Source: Pseudovibrio denitrificans JCM 12308
GTDB lineage: Bacteria; Pseudomonadota; Alphaproteobacteria; Rhizobiales; Stappiaceae
Reading direction: 5' to 3'
Assembly: GCF_001310815.1 (NCBI RefSeq)
Contig: NZ_BAZK01000007.1
Location: 1-64,000, forward strand
Length of the DNA: 64,000 nucleotides
This document shows positions 6,940 through 15,779 of the stretch, piece after piece. A program made the translations under genes and the position numbers. Every line of letters starts with the position of its first letter. The first letter of the stretch is position 1. Under the pieces are notes generated by a model, which did no database searches, was not told the origin of the DNA, and was given only the letters and a program-made list of their open reading frames with translations.

Positions 6940-9015
6940 CTAGTAGGCGACGGATGGCAGCCATGTGGCCAGCGGAGGCATGTAGTACACCAGCATCAGA
7001 CCCAGCAACTGCAGCAGCACGAATGGAATGATACCGCGGTAGATGTCAGTCAGTTTGATCTCTGGCGGGCATACGCCCTTCAGGTAGAACAAGGCGAAGC
7101 CAACGGGCGGTGTCAGGAACGATGTCTGCAGTGTCACCGCCACAAGGATCACGAACCAGATCAGTGCAGGCTCATCAATCACGCCATAGCCGCCAATGTC
7201 GAGACCAAGGCCGTTGATGATTGGACGCATCAGAGGCAGCACAATCAGGGTGATCTCGATCCAGTCCAGCACGAAGCCGAGCAGGAAGACGATAAACAGG
7301 ATGAACAGAACCGTTCCGTTCGCACCAAACCCGGTGGAGGCCACCATTTCTTCGATCAGCGCATCACCGCCCATCTCACGCAGGACGTAAGAGAAGATGG
7401 TCGCGCCGAGGAAGATGGCGAAGATGTAAGCTGTGGTGTTGAAGGTAGACTTCAGCACGTTGACCAGCTTGCGGAATGTGAGCTTGCGGTAGCCAAGAGC
7501 CAGCAGGGTTGCACCCAGAGCACCGATACCGGAGGCTTCAGTTGGAGTGGTCAGGCCTGCGAAGATGGAACCAAGCACAGCGAGGATCAGCAGCAGGGTT
7601 GGTAGCGCTGCAATCAGAACATCTTTGATCGCGTGCCAATCCGGAGCCTTTGCACCTTCTGGCACGGGAGCCGCATCACGCTTCACCAAGGCAATCACGA
7701 AGATGTACAGCAAGTACAGCATGCCGATGATGATGCCCGGGAACACAGCTGCCATGAACAGGTCACCCACGGACAGAGCCATCTGATCTGCCATGATCAC
7801 CAGCATGATGGATGGGGGAATGAGAATGCCAAGCGTACCAGATGCTGACACAACACCTGCTGCGAGCGACTTGGAATACTTCTGCTGCATCATGGATGGC
7901 AGGGACAGCACACCGAGCAGCACAACAGACGCACCGATGATGCCAGTGGAGGCTGCAAGGATGATACCGATCAGCGTAACCGTAATTGCAAGACCACCAC
8001 GCACTGTACCAAACAGCTTCTGCATGGAAGTCATCAGGCGCTCAGCCACACCACTTTCATCCAGCATCAGGCCCATGAAGATGAACATTGGCAATGCGAC
8101 GAGCACAGCGTTGGACATGGTCGCATAAACGCGGTTTACGGTTGCGCCCAGTGTCAGGTAGTCAAGGCCAGTGAACGTGCTCTCAAGGCCAGTCCACGCC
8201 ATGTGGTCGTTATCAAACAGATAAGCCAGACCGCAATAGGCAATGCCGACACCTGCCAGCACCCATGCAACTGGATAGCCAGAGAAGAGCAGCGCAATGA
8301 AGGTGAGGAACATTGCGATGACGAGCTTCTCTTCGGTTGTCTCCACGAGGAAAGACAGGCCGTAAGCAACCACAGCAAAGCCAAGGAATGCGAGGAGTAT
8401 GAGGCGGATGCCCTTCCCTTTTCGCTCGCTCTCACTGTTGACCCAGATTGCGTGAACGTCGTGAATAAGGCGGGCGAGCGCTGCAACTCCAAGAAGGACA
8501 AAGCTTAAGGGGATGATTGCTTTGAAGGCCCAACGCGCAGGCAAGCCTGTTGGGCTGGAGGAGCGTTCGCCAACGCGGAAACTGTCGTAGAAATAGTCGT
8601 AACCCTGATCCACCATCAGATAGATGAATGGAACCAGCAGTGCCAGAATGCCGACAATCTCGATGAAGCGCTGTGTGCGTGGGCTCAGCTGCATGTGCAG
8701 CAGATCAACGCGCACGTGACTGTCCGTCACCAGTGCGTAGGAAATACCCACCATGGTCACCAGACCGTAGAGGTGCCATTGAAGTTCATCGAGCTTGGGG
8801 AAGTTGTAGTTAAACAGGTAGCGCATTGTTACCTGAGTGACGATTGCGAGGATCAGGAACAGGTTGGCCCACATAACCACATGGCCAACGCCCTTTACAA
8901 AGTGATCCAGTGCAACGGCTATGGGTTGTTTGTCAGTGTCTTCGTGCTCGAGAATTTCTTCAAAGAGCTCAATTGGATCTGAAGTGTCCTGAGGATTTTT
9001 TATCATAGCATTCAC
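6940..9015 (-). CDS. TRAP transporter fused permease (DctQ-DctM)
   Basis: 691-residue membrane protein in which a small-permease domain (about residues 35-205, four membrane segments) is joined to a large-permease domain (about 225-690). The DctM part carries GLMLDESGVAERLM, GGLAITVTLIGIILAASTGIIGAS, SGTLGILIPPSIMLVIMADQM and the terminal QTSFLTPPVGFALFYLKGVCPPEIK. It lies between its solute-binding gene and dld, nine bases upstream of the latter. Fused DctQM permeases are common among TRAP systems for 2-oxo and hydroxy acids; the link to dld favours lactate. The N-terminal start may be either of two nearby ATGs (9015 or 9006). Confidence 0.92.
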   Translation of the reverse strand: MNAMIKNPQDTSDPIELFEEILEHEDTDKQPIAVALDHFVKGVGHVVMWANLFLILAIVTQVTMRYLFNYNFPKLDELQWHLYGLVTMVGISYALVTDSHVRVDLLHMQLSPRTQRFIEIVGILALLVPFIYLMVDQGYDYFYDSFRVGERSSSPTGLPARWAFKAIIPLSFVLLGVAALARLIHDVHAIWVNSESERKGKGIRLILLAFLGFAVVAYGLSFLVETTEEKLVIAMFLTFIALLFSGYPVAWVLAGVGIAYCGLAYLFDNDHMAWTGLESTFTGLDYLTLGATVNRVYATMSNAVLVALPMFIFMGLMLDESGVAERLMTSMQKLFGTVRGGLAITVTLIGIILAASTGIIGASVVLLGVLSLPSMMQQKYSKSLAAGVVSASGTLGILIPPSIMLVIMADQMALSVGDLFMAAVFPGIIIGMLYLLYIFVIALVKRDAAPVPEGAKAPDWHAIKDVLIAALPTLLLILAVLGSIFAGLTTPTEASGIGALGATLLALGYRKLTFRKLVNVLKSTFNTTAYIFAIFLGATIFSYVLREMGGDALIEEMVASTGFGANGTVLFILFIVFLLGFVLDWIEITLIVLPLMRPIINGLGLDIGGYGVIDEPALIWFVILVAVTLQTSFLTPPVGFALFYLKGVCPPEIKLTDIYRGIIPFVLLQLLGLMLVYYMPPLATWLPSVAY

Positions 9016-9073
9016 TCTTGCAGGTCAACGCCGCAACTATCTGGGCTGGAAGGCTGAGGCCAATAGCAAAAAA

Positions 9074-9101
9074 GGGAGCGGCAAAAGGGGGAGCCGCTCC
9101 C
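9074..9101 (-). terminator. Intercistronic terminator-like hairpin after the solute-binding gene
   Basis: GGGAGCGGC (9074-9082) pairs with GCCGCTCCC (9093-9101), and on the minus strand the stem is followed by a run of T. It lies between the binding-protein gene and the fused permease gene of the same operon, so it would let only part of the transcripts continue and keep the binding protein in excess. Confidence 0.75.
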
Positions 9102-9110
9102 AAGTTTTTA

Positions 9111-10175
9111 TTATTTACGCGGCAGGAACGCGTTTTCTTTCCAGATTTTGTAGTTGTCGCGGAACTGGTTTAGGTCAGCCAGAACCTTCGCGAAGAACGC
9201 ATCGTTCGCAGCTTCTTCCTGAGCAACTTCGTCCCAGGTTGAGCGGAATACGTCGAGCATTTCAGGAGACCACTGCTTGATCTGAACGCCATTGTTGTTG
9301 ACGTTGTCGAGCAGAGCTTCGTGCTGGATTGCTTCACCTTCCGCAAAGCTGTCAGTCACAGATGCCTTACAGGCGTTCTCGATGATTGCTCTGTTGGTGT
9401 CGCTGGTTTTGTTCCAGACGTCTTTGTTGATCAGCAGCTCAAAGACAGTTGCCTGCTGGTGCCAACCTGGGAAGTAATTATACTTTACCAGTTTGTGGAA
9501 GCCGAGGCGTGCATCGATCGCTGGCATGGAGAACTCAGTCGCGTCGATCGCGCCTTTTTCAAGTGCCGGGAAGATTTCACCGCCTGGCAGCAGAGAAGTC
9601 GCAACGCCGAGTTTCTGCATCACCTTACCGCCAAGACCGAAGAAACGCATCTTCAGGCCTTTGAGGTCTTCTGGGGAGTTGATCTCTTTGGAGAACCAGC
9701 CGGATGTCTCAGGAGCGATGATCGCACATGGCAGAACTTTTACGTTGTAGCCAGCCTGATCGTACATTTCCTGATAAAGGGACAGGCCGTTACCGTAGTA
9801 GAGCCATGCAGCGTATTCACCAGCTTCCGGGCCGAACGGAACGGCAGAAAACAGCGGGGCAGCTGGGATTTTACCTGCCCAGTAACCTGCTGTGGTGTAA
9901 CCGGAGTTGATCTTGCCGGAAGAAACGGCGTCGAGAATTTCGAATGGTGGAACCAGCTTGCCCGGCTCATACACCTTCATTTTGATAGAGCCGCCAGACA
10001 TCAGCTTCAGCTGGTCAGCGACGCGAGGAATTGGGCTACCCAGACCTGGCAGAGAGGTTGAGAAAGCGATTGGCGTCTTGAGCAGCAGCTTGTCGGCTGC
10101 ATTCGCAATTGGAGCTGCGAGCACAGATGCAGCGACAGAGGCGGCGAGAGCAAGGCTTAAGACAGATTTTTTCAT
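9111..10175 (-). CDS. dctP: TRAP transporter solute-binding protein (DctP family)
   Basis: 354-residue periplasmic receptor with a signal peptide (MKKSVLSLALAASVAASVLA...ANA). It carries the family segment NSPEDLKGLKMRFFGLGGKVMQKLG followed by GGEIFPALEKGAIDATEFSMP, typical of the TAXI-independent DctP subgroup working with 2-oxo or hydroxy-monocarboxylates. The ATG at 10175 has GGAGG six bases upstream. It is first in an operon with a fused permease and D-lactate dehydrogenase and is divergent from a FadR/LldR-type regulator, so lactate or a similar hydroxyacid is the best ligand guess. Confidence 0.91.
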   Translation of the reverse strand: MKKSVLSLALAASVAASVLAAPIANAADKLLLKTPIAFSTSLPGLGSPIPRVADQLKLMSGGSIKMKVYEPGKLVPPFEILDAVSSGKINSGYTTAGYWAGKIPAAPLFSAVPFGPEAGEYAAWLYYGNGLSLYQEMYDQAGYNVKVLPCAIIAPETSGWFSKEINSPEDLKGLKMRFFGLGGKVMQKLGVATSLLPGGEIFPALEKGAIDATEFSMPAIDARLGFHKLVKYNYFPGWHQQATVFELLINKDVWNKTSDTNRAIIENACKASVTDSFAEGEAIQHEALLDNVNNNGVQIKQWSPEMLDVFRSTWDEVAQEEAANDAFFAKVLADLNQFRDNYKIWKENAFLPRK

Positions 10176-10514
10176 GTTTCCTCCAAATGGCATTCGGCTG
10201 CTAAACGCGCTTTTGCGCTGTCCTCCCAAGCAGCTGATTGATGGTAAATAATATTGACCTCTAAAATAAATCAAGAAATATATTTTGCGTTTTTAGCCGT
10301 TTTTCGGGCTTGACACGCGTGTAAATACTAATGGTGCGGTTGCGTATAATTTGGGGAGTTTCGTGCTTAAGGAATGGAAATTAAGCGGTAAAACAACGTA
10401 TTAGTGCGTAATACATGCTTTGATATATCAATACTGTGGCTCTCCGGCCTCTTCCTCTTGAATTGGAAAATAAAATCGACCAATATTGGATTTGTGTCCG
10501 GCAGGAAGTGTAAA
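10176..10514. promoter_or_regulatory. Divergent promoter region with two short perfect palindromes
   Basis: This 339-base gap between the TRAP operon and its putative regulator holds ACACGCGTGT (10313-10322), directly behind a TTGACA (10310-10315), and CCAATATTGG (10480-10489), 26 bases before the regulator start. Either could be the operator of the FadR-type regulator; the second resembles the ATTGG half-sites used by PdhR/LldR proteins. No gene is seen here. Confidence 0.4.
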
Positions 10515-11300
10515 ATGGTGTCTGTAGATAATCTTTTTGAGCCGATCGATCACGATACGGTGGTGGATTCTGTAACTGAACAGATCGAGGGTCTCATTCT
10601 GGCCGGTGTACTGAAAGAAGGCACGAAGCTGCCTTCTGAAAGGGACATTTCAGAGCGTATGGGTGTGTCTCGTCCCAAGGTTCGTGAAGCTTTAAAGCGA
10701 CTGGAAGATTCCAATCTCATTACCATTCGTCATGGGGAAGGATCGTTCATCGCGCCTTTGATCAGCGCGGCAATGAGCCCTGCCCTGATCAATCTGATCA
10801 GTCGAAACCAGACGGCTTTTTACGATTACCTTGAATATCGCCGAGTTCAGGAGGGTTTTGCAGCTCGTTTGGCTGCGGAGCGTGCAACGAAGTTGGACCT
10901 TGAGCGCCTAGAGGCGATCCTTGAAAACCTGCGGGATGCACAGGCTCGGGCGGATGATATCGCCTCAAAAAAGAACGACATCGCCTTCCATCTTGCAATC
11001 GTTGATGCCAGTCACAACGCCATGCTCATTCATATGATGTCATCTATTTATGAGCTGACACAAAAAGGCGTCTTCTATAACCGCGAGTTTCTGCGGTCGA
11101 TCGACGGAACAGGTGAGCAGCTGCTGGAGCAGCATGAGGAGATTGGTCGCGCGATCTTTAGTCGTAATGGCGCTAAAGCAGAAGAAGCTGCGCATCGCCA
11201 TATTGACTTCGTGGAGACGTCTTTCCGTCTGGGGCAGGATCAGCAACGCCGTGAACTCATCTCTTCAAAACTCTACGCTCTGCAAAGAGGTGAAGAATAA
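10515..11300 (+). CDS. GntR-family regulator, FadR subfamily (PdhR/LldR-like)
   Basis: 261-residue regulator with an N-terminal winged helix (about residues 12-77: ILAGVLKEGTKLPSERDISE, then VSRPKVREALKRLEDSNLI and the wing ITIRHGEGSFI) and a C-terminal all-helical FCD ligand domain (FHLAIVDASHNAMLIHMM). In FCD proteins the histidines around FHLAI, and later ones such as the HRHID motif, bind a metal that holds the carboxylic-acid effector. The ATG at 10515 has AGGAAG eight bases upstream. It is divergent from the TRAP-dld operon and most likely derepresses it when lactate or a related acid binds. Confidence 0.88.
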   Translation: MVSVDNLFEPIDHDTVVDSVTEQIEGLILAGVLKEGTKLPSERDISERMGVSRPKVREALKRLEDSNLITIRHGEGSFIAPLISAAMSPALINLISRNQTAFYDYLEYRRVQEGFAARLAAERATKLDLERLEAILENLRDAQARADDIASKKNDIAFHLAIVDASHNAMLIHMMSSIYELTQKGVFYNREFLRSIDGTGEQLLEQHEEIGRAIFSRNGAKAEEAAHRHIDFVETSFRLGQDQQRRELISSKLYALQRGEE

Positions 11301-11349
11301 TTACCACTGTTACGTATTGGGAAGTTTGGCCGCTTTCCATTCATTGAAG

Positions 11350-11380
11350 GATCATTCGCAAGTGTGCCTCACGAATGATC
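11350..11380. terminator. Hairpin between convergent genes
   Basis: GATCATTCG (11350-11358) pairs with CGAATGATC (11372-11380) around a 13-base loop, in the 95-base gap between the convergent regulator and DUF2478 genes. A long T-tract is missing, so its strength as a terminator is uncertain. Confidence 0.5.
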
Positions 11381-11395
11381 TTGAGGATATGGTGC

Positions 11396-11881
11396 TTAGC
11401 GGCTCTCAATCCACGCTTTCAGGTCGGCTACGTTTGGCTCAACAAACTCCGCCATGCCACCTGAGAACTCTTTGAAGGCGTCAATGTTGATGTCATTCGT
11501 GCCCACGAGCACTGACGCGCCGCTTTCCAGCGCTTTTACAATCAGATCCCTAAAGCCGCTGCCATTGGCTTCCTGTTCGCCAAACTTGTTCAGGATGAAC
11601 ACATCAAACGGCTGGTCAATGCGCTGAGCCACCTCGCCTGCAGCTTGCGCAAGGGCCGATGTGTCCAGTCGGCAACCGGAAGATTCCTTGCCGAGAGATT
11701 GAGTGATCGAGATCTGTGGGCCATCTGGCAGGACGAGCACGTCCATATCGCAGCGGTGACGATCTTCGTTCACTGTTTCTGCCTGCACGATACCGCAAGT
11801 CCGTATGCCGTCTTCCCGAAGTTTCTCGGAGAGTTCTGTCAGCACCAGTTTCCCTTTTGGCAGGGTGTAAGCAATTCTCAT
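11396..11881 (-). CDS. DUF2478 family protein (predicted NTPase-like)
   Basis: 161-residue cytoplasmic protein matching DUF2478, small P-loop-fold proteins often found near molybdenum or denitrification genes. Visible features are the start MRIAYTLPKGKLVLTELSEKLREDGIRTCGIVQ, the segment DVFILNKFGEQEANGSGFRDLI (NKFG in the position of a base-recognition motif) and VLVGTN. A classical GxxGxGKS P-loop is not seen; the N-terminal segment is the degenerate version typical of this family. It lies convergent to the FadR gene and downstream of the FeeM-like gene on the same strand. An NnrS gene 6 kb away fits a nitrogen-oxide theme, but the exact role is unknown. Confidence 0.75.
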   Translation of the reverse strand: MRIAYTLPKGKLVLTELSEKLREDGIRTCGIVQAETVNEDRHRCDMDVLVLPDGPQISITQSLGKESSGCRLDTSALAQAAGEVAQRIDQPFDVFILNKFGEQEANGSGFRDLIVKALESGASVLVGTNDINIDAFKEFSGGMAEFVEPNVADLKAWIESR

Positions 11882-12058
11882 CTGGGGTCTTCCTTGCGCT
11901 TCTGTTTTTTCAGCTATGTGAAAACTCTCATATCAAACTGTAATAATCCTAGTTTGATCTACGCAAGGTTACCCCTGCGGCGAATGCGCACAATCTTCTT
12001 TCCAAGACAGACTTTGCACATTCATTGCAGGATGAAAAGTGTGGCTACTGTCTCTGGT

Positions 12059-13320
12059 TTAGCCTGCATGTGCCAGTTCTGGCGGATGAAAAGCCTCCGC
12101 AAGGATATCTGTCAGGCGTGCTGGTGGCTTTGGCGATGTCGCATTGTTGAGTAGTTCCCTTACTTGTGGGGATGAAGTCGGGTCGAAACGAACAATCGCA
12201 TTCGGTCCGCCAGTCAGCGTGATGGATTGTACCTTTATAGGCGATTGTGCGTAGGTGCCAAGAAGCAGCCGGAGCTCCTTTGCATTCAGTAACTCATAAG
12301 GTTTGGGCGTGGTCAGATGGACTCTGTCGGTCTCGATGCGGCGCAGGACAACTGGCGTTTCCATGTTGGTTCTGAGGCGTACAAGACCCGCTATATCCGT
12401 GTCCATGAGTGCGGAGGTCACCTCCTGTGCGCCGAAAAGGTGATCGTGCTCATGTGTGGGGTAGTGGCGCCGGAGCAGTTTCAGCTCATCCGGTGTCAGC
12501 GAAGCTGCGCCCTGGATTGGGCCATGAAGGAAGTGCTCCAACTCTTTTGCACTCCAGCGATTACCGTCATAAGCTGCCGACACTTTGCTTAGCTTTTGAA
12601 AGCTGTCGAACTCATATTCCATGTAGTATTTGAAGAGGTTGCGCTCCTCGGGAGTGTCGCCATAGACCCTCAGGTAATCGGCGTGCATCTCAGTGAAGTT
12701 TAGATAAGCTCCGGTTGCTGTTGTGCCGTTCACGTAATCGAACGCATCAATCACTTCGTGCTTAAGCGCCTGAAGAGCAGAAGTGCCTCGTAGAAATCCA
12801 TGTGCTTTGGAGTGCAGGCCATGACGAGATCGTGGATGCCCAAATCCTCTCTTGCGACCTGAAACATGTACTTCAGCAAGGCGTGGATGAGTGACCCCTC
12901 CTGCGAGCGGTAATCCGGGTGAACTGTGAGTGAGGATGCTTCAGCGATGCGCCGGTCCCATTTGGCGATGTGATCGAGAGAGAAAATCTGCTCAACAGGC
13001 AGTTCTTCCTGAGACTTCACGATAACCGTTGTGGTTGCGATGACGGTATCGCCCTGCTTTGCGATGAGAGTGTAGCTGGATGGGAGAATGTAGTAGGGCG
13101 TGAACCTGTAGCCCGTGCCATCCTCCTTCATGTAACCCACCTGAGTGTAAGAGTTGTAGAGTAACTTGCAGACCTGAGTGAGCTCTTCAGGTGTATCCGC
13201 TTGTTTGAAAATGACACCTGCAGGAGGGCTGTTTTGCAGCTTTACTCTTCTCCGGAAAATGGAAAACTTTCGCGATCTGGCTGCTTCGTGATTTGCGCAG
13301 TGCTGATTTGTATTGATCAT
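12059..13320 (-). pseudogene. N-acyl amino acid synthase FeeM-like acyltransferase with C-terminal extension, one frameshift
   Basis: Read as one gene of about 420 residues broken by a single missing base near 12768-12774. The first part (from ATG 13320) is a GNAT-type domain of the FeeM class: VCKLLYNSYTQVGYMKEDG, TPYYILPSSYTLIAKQGD, EASSLTVHPDYRSQEGSLI and VMACTPKHMDFYEALLLF. Restoring one base gives continuous sequence ...LLLFQALKHEVIDAFDYVNGTTATGAYLNF..., as in intact relatives. The C-terminal 230 residues include HFLHGPIQGAASL and a beta-rich end (about the last 100 residues) weakly reminiscent of PilZ. FeeM enzymes transfer fatty acyl groups from acyl carrier protein to amino acids. It is divergent from an E1/ThiF-like gene, suggesting a shared product. 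The frameshift may be a sequence error. Confidence 0.7.
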
Positions 13321-13588
13321 GCTCAATAACCTTTACTTGAACAATCTCGCTTGTTGCAGAATAAAAATCGAAATTACCTAAAGTTATAATTCTGCAATGC
13401 TTTGATGAATCTGAATAGAATAAAAATAATATTAACGTTAATATTACAATTAACATTGACAAATACTTGTTGAGTCAAAAATATGCTTAGTTGGGTTGTG
13501 TTTTAAATTTAAGCGCAATCGATAAATTATATTACTGAGCGCGATGAGCACTTAGATTGAATTCACGTTTTATTTGTGGAGGAAGGCA
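13321..13588. promoter_or_regulatory. AT-rich divergent intergenic region
   Basis: These 268 bases separate the FeeM-like and ThiF-like genes and are clearly richer in A and T than their surroundings (for example 13420-13470). They must contain both promoters. I found no convincing palindrome or -35/-10 pair. Confidence 0.4.
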
Positions 13589-14491
13589 TTGACTGTTTTA
13601 GCTGCATCCCAAGTTCATGAGGTATCACCGGTCGCAAATACCGGATTTTCCTATGAAGCTGCATTTTCCAGAAACATTGGATGGGTCACTGAAGAGGAGC
13701 AACAACTGCTTCGAGGCAAGCGGGTTGCCATTGCCGGAATGGGTGGTGTCGGTGGCATCCATGCCGTCACGCTGGCGCGTCTGGGCATTGGTGCGTTCAG
13801 TGTCGCAGATTTTGATCACTTCGATATCGTTAACTTCAATCGCCAGATTGGCGCAACCGTCAGCACACTGCAGGAGCCGAAGGTCTCGGTGATGTCAGAG
13901 CAAGTACGAAACATCAATCCGGAGGCGGACCTTCGTGTGTTTCCTGATGGCGTAACAGATGAGAACATCGATGCCTTCCTGGAAGGCGTGGACATGTTCG
14001 TTGATGGGTTCGATTTCTTCGTGCTTGGCATGCGACGCAAAGTGTTTGCGAAGTGTCGTGAACTTGGCATCCCGGCTGTAACTGCCGCACCTCTTGGTAT
14101 GGGGACTGCCTATCTATGCTTCACACCGGATGGCATGAGCTTTGAGGACTACTTCCAGTTTGAAGGCGAAGACGAGCTGCATCAGTACTTCAAGTTCCTG
14201 CTCGGTCTTGCTCCAAGTGCGTTGCATCGCCATTCATTGGTTGATACCTCTCAGTTGAACTTGAGTGAGGAGCGTGGCCCCTCTACAGCTGCCGGGTGTC
14301 AGTTAGCTGCTGGAGTTGTGGGAGCACAGGCTGTGAAGCTGCTGCTTGGGCGTGGGCCTCTGAAGCCTGCCCCATGGTATCATCACTTTGATGCCTACGA
14401 GGGAAAGTTCGTTACCAAGCGCCTCCCCTCTGGAAATGGCAACTTCTTTCAAAAAATGAAGCTTAAGAAAACGATGAAGTTGTTTTCTTAG
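13589..14491 (+). CDS. E1-like / ThiF-MoeB-HesA family adenylyltransferase
   Basis: 300-residue enzyme of the ubiquitin-activating (E1-like) superfamily, which adenylates a C-terminal carboxylate. The nucleotide motif GMGGVGG lies at residues 50-56, followed by the DFDHFDIVNFNRQIGA segment (the conserved D...N.NRQ of the family), KV..M, and VDGFDFFVLGMRRKVFAKCRELGIP. No CxxC zinc pair and no rhodanese domain are present, and no ThiS/MoaD-like small protein is encoded nearby. The start is a TTG at 13589, chosen for the GGAGG ending seven bases upstream. It lies divergent to a FeeM-like acyltransferase. Possible roles are activating a peptide or amino-acid carboxylate in a small-molecule pathway; the substrate is unknown. 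Confidence 0.8.
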   Translation: MTVLAASQVHEVSPVANTGFSYEAAFSRNIGWVTEEEQQLLRGKRVAIAGMGGVGGIHAVTLARLGIGAFSVADFDHFDIVNFNRQIGATVSTLQEPKVSVMSEQVRNINPEADLRVFPDGVTDENIDAFLEGVDMFVDGFDFFVLGMRRKVFAKCRELGIPAVTAAPLGMGTAYLCFTPDGMSFEDYFQFEGEDELHQYFKFLLGLAPSALHRHSLVDTSQLNLSEERGPSTAAGCQLAAGVVGAQAVKLLLGRGPLKPAPWYHHFDAYEGKFVTKRLPSGNGNFFQKMKLKKTMKLFS

Positions 14492-14710
14492 GAGCAATCC
14501 TCTGAGTTTTGGTGCGCGCAGGATGAAACCAATCTTGCGCGCAGTCTATTTTTTAAGATTTTGGGTGCTGTGTGATTTAATATGAGTTAAAATCTCATAT
14601 TATTGACTTTCGTCAAATAAGAGCGCTCGGGAACGTGATCTACAGTTCTTGCAACTCATTCGCATTTGCGAACTGCCCGTTTTCTATCCCGTTTCGATGG
14701 AAGCCCCGTA

Positions 14711-15698
14711 ATGATCACACGTCGTTCTTTTTTGAGCCATTCTGCTGCTTTGCTGCCGCCGCCTCAATTGGCGGATCTTTGCCAATCATGCAAATGCAGC
14801 TGCGCCAAGCCTATCCCTTTATGGGCCTCCGGTCGGTCCATCTGTTGTGCTGTCTTACATCGCCAACAAAGGTTTGCTGTCTGAGTACACGTCAAAGGTG
14901 GATTTCTCCGTCTATAAGTCACCAGATGTTCTGCGTGCAGGCTTTGTTTCTGGAGATTGGAAACTGGCAGGCACTCCATCTTATGTGGCTGCGAACCTTT
15001 CCAATAAAGGCCTACCGGTTAAGATGCTCAACATCATGACCTGGGGCATGCTCTACGTGCTCAGCTATGATGGTTCTGTAAAGTCACCGGCTGATCTGGC
15101 GGGCGAGAAGATCGGCATGTTCTTCCGGAATGATATGCCGGACCTCGTGTTTGGTCGTGTCATGCAGCAGAACGGCCTGACCGAAGGCAAAGACTACACG
15201 CTGCATTATGTCAGCACTCCGTTTGAGGCGCTGCAGCTCCTGCTTTCGGGCCGTATCAAACATTGCGTATTGCCAGAACCAGCAGCAACCGCTGGCATGG
15301 TGAAAGGCAAAAAGCTTGGCAAGAAGATCCACCGGTCAATCGATCTGGCAAATGAATGGGCTTCTGTCACCAGCGGCAAAGGCCGTTTCCCGATGGCGGG
15401 CATGATGGTGCATGAAGACCTGTTGAATGTACAGCCAGAGCTGATTGAAGGTTTCCATAAGGCCTGCATTGAAGGCACCCAATGGGTTAAGGCAAATCCG
15501 AAGGAAGCAGCGGCAGTCGCTGCCGAAAACATTAAGCTTCCCGCACCAGTGATCGCCAAATCGGTGCCGCACACGCACCTGACAGCAGAACGCGCCAAAG
15601 ACATCCAGGTAGAGCTGGAGCAGTTCTACTCCATTCTGGCAGAGAAAAATCCTTCCATCATTGGCGGGAAGCTTCCAAGCGCGGACTTCTATCTCTAG
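14711..15698 (+). pseudogene. ABC transporter substrate-binding protein, NitT/TauT (NMT1/SsuA-like), two frameshifts in the signal peptide
   Basis: Periplasmic receptor of about 329 residues once two single missing bases are restored. The ATG at 14711 begins a twin-arginine-type leader (MITRRSFLSHSAAL). The frame then slips near 14751-14757 (continuing as LAAASIGGSLPI) and again near 14787-14790 (continuing as NANAAAPSLSLYGPPVGPSV). Both fit loss of one base from a two-base run. The mature part is intact: VLSYIANKGLLSEY, FVSGDWKLAGTPSYVAANL, VSTPFEALQLLLSGRI and PEPAATAGM. It leads an operon with a permease, an ATPase and NnrS. The ligand is unknown. Either the gene is inactive or, more likely, the sequence has errors here. 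Confidence 0.75.
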
Positions 15699-15779
15699 CT
15701 AAGTCGGCTCGGCAGGCCGCTCATAGGTTACGGTCAACTGGTCTGCTGAGCCCTTTAAAGAACAACGAGAAAATGCCTC

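Noticed and set aside
12059..12754. Separate hypothetical gene of 231 residues next to the FeeM-like gene
   Set aside because: Its frame joins the acyltransferase frame after one added base, and the combined sequence through FYEALLLFQALKHEVIDAFDYVNG reads as one FeeM-type protein; the separate start has no ribosome site.
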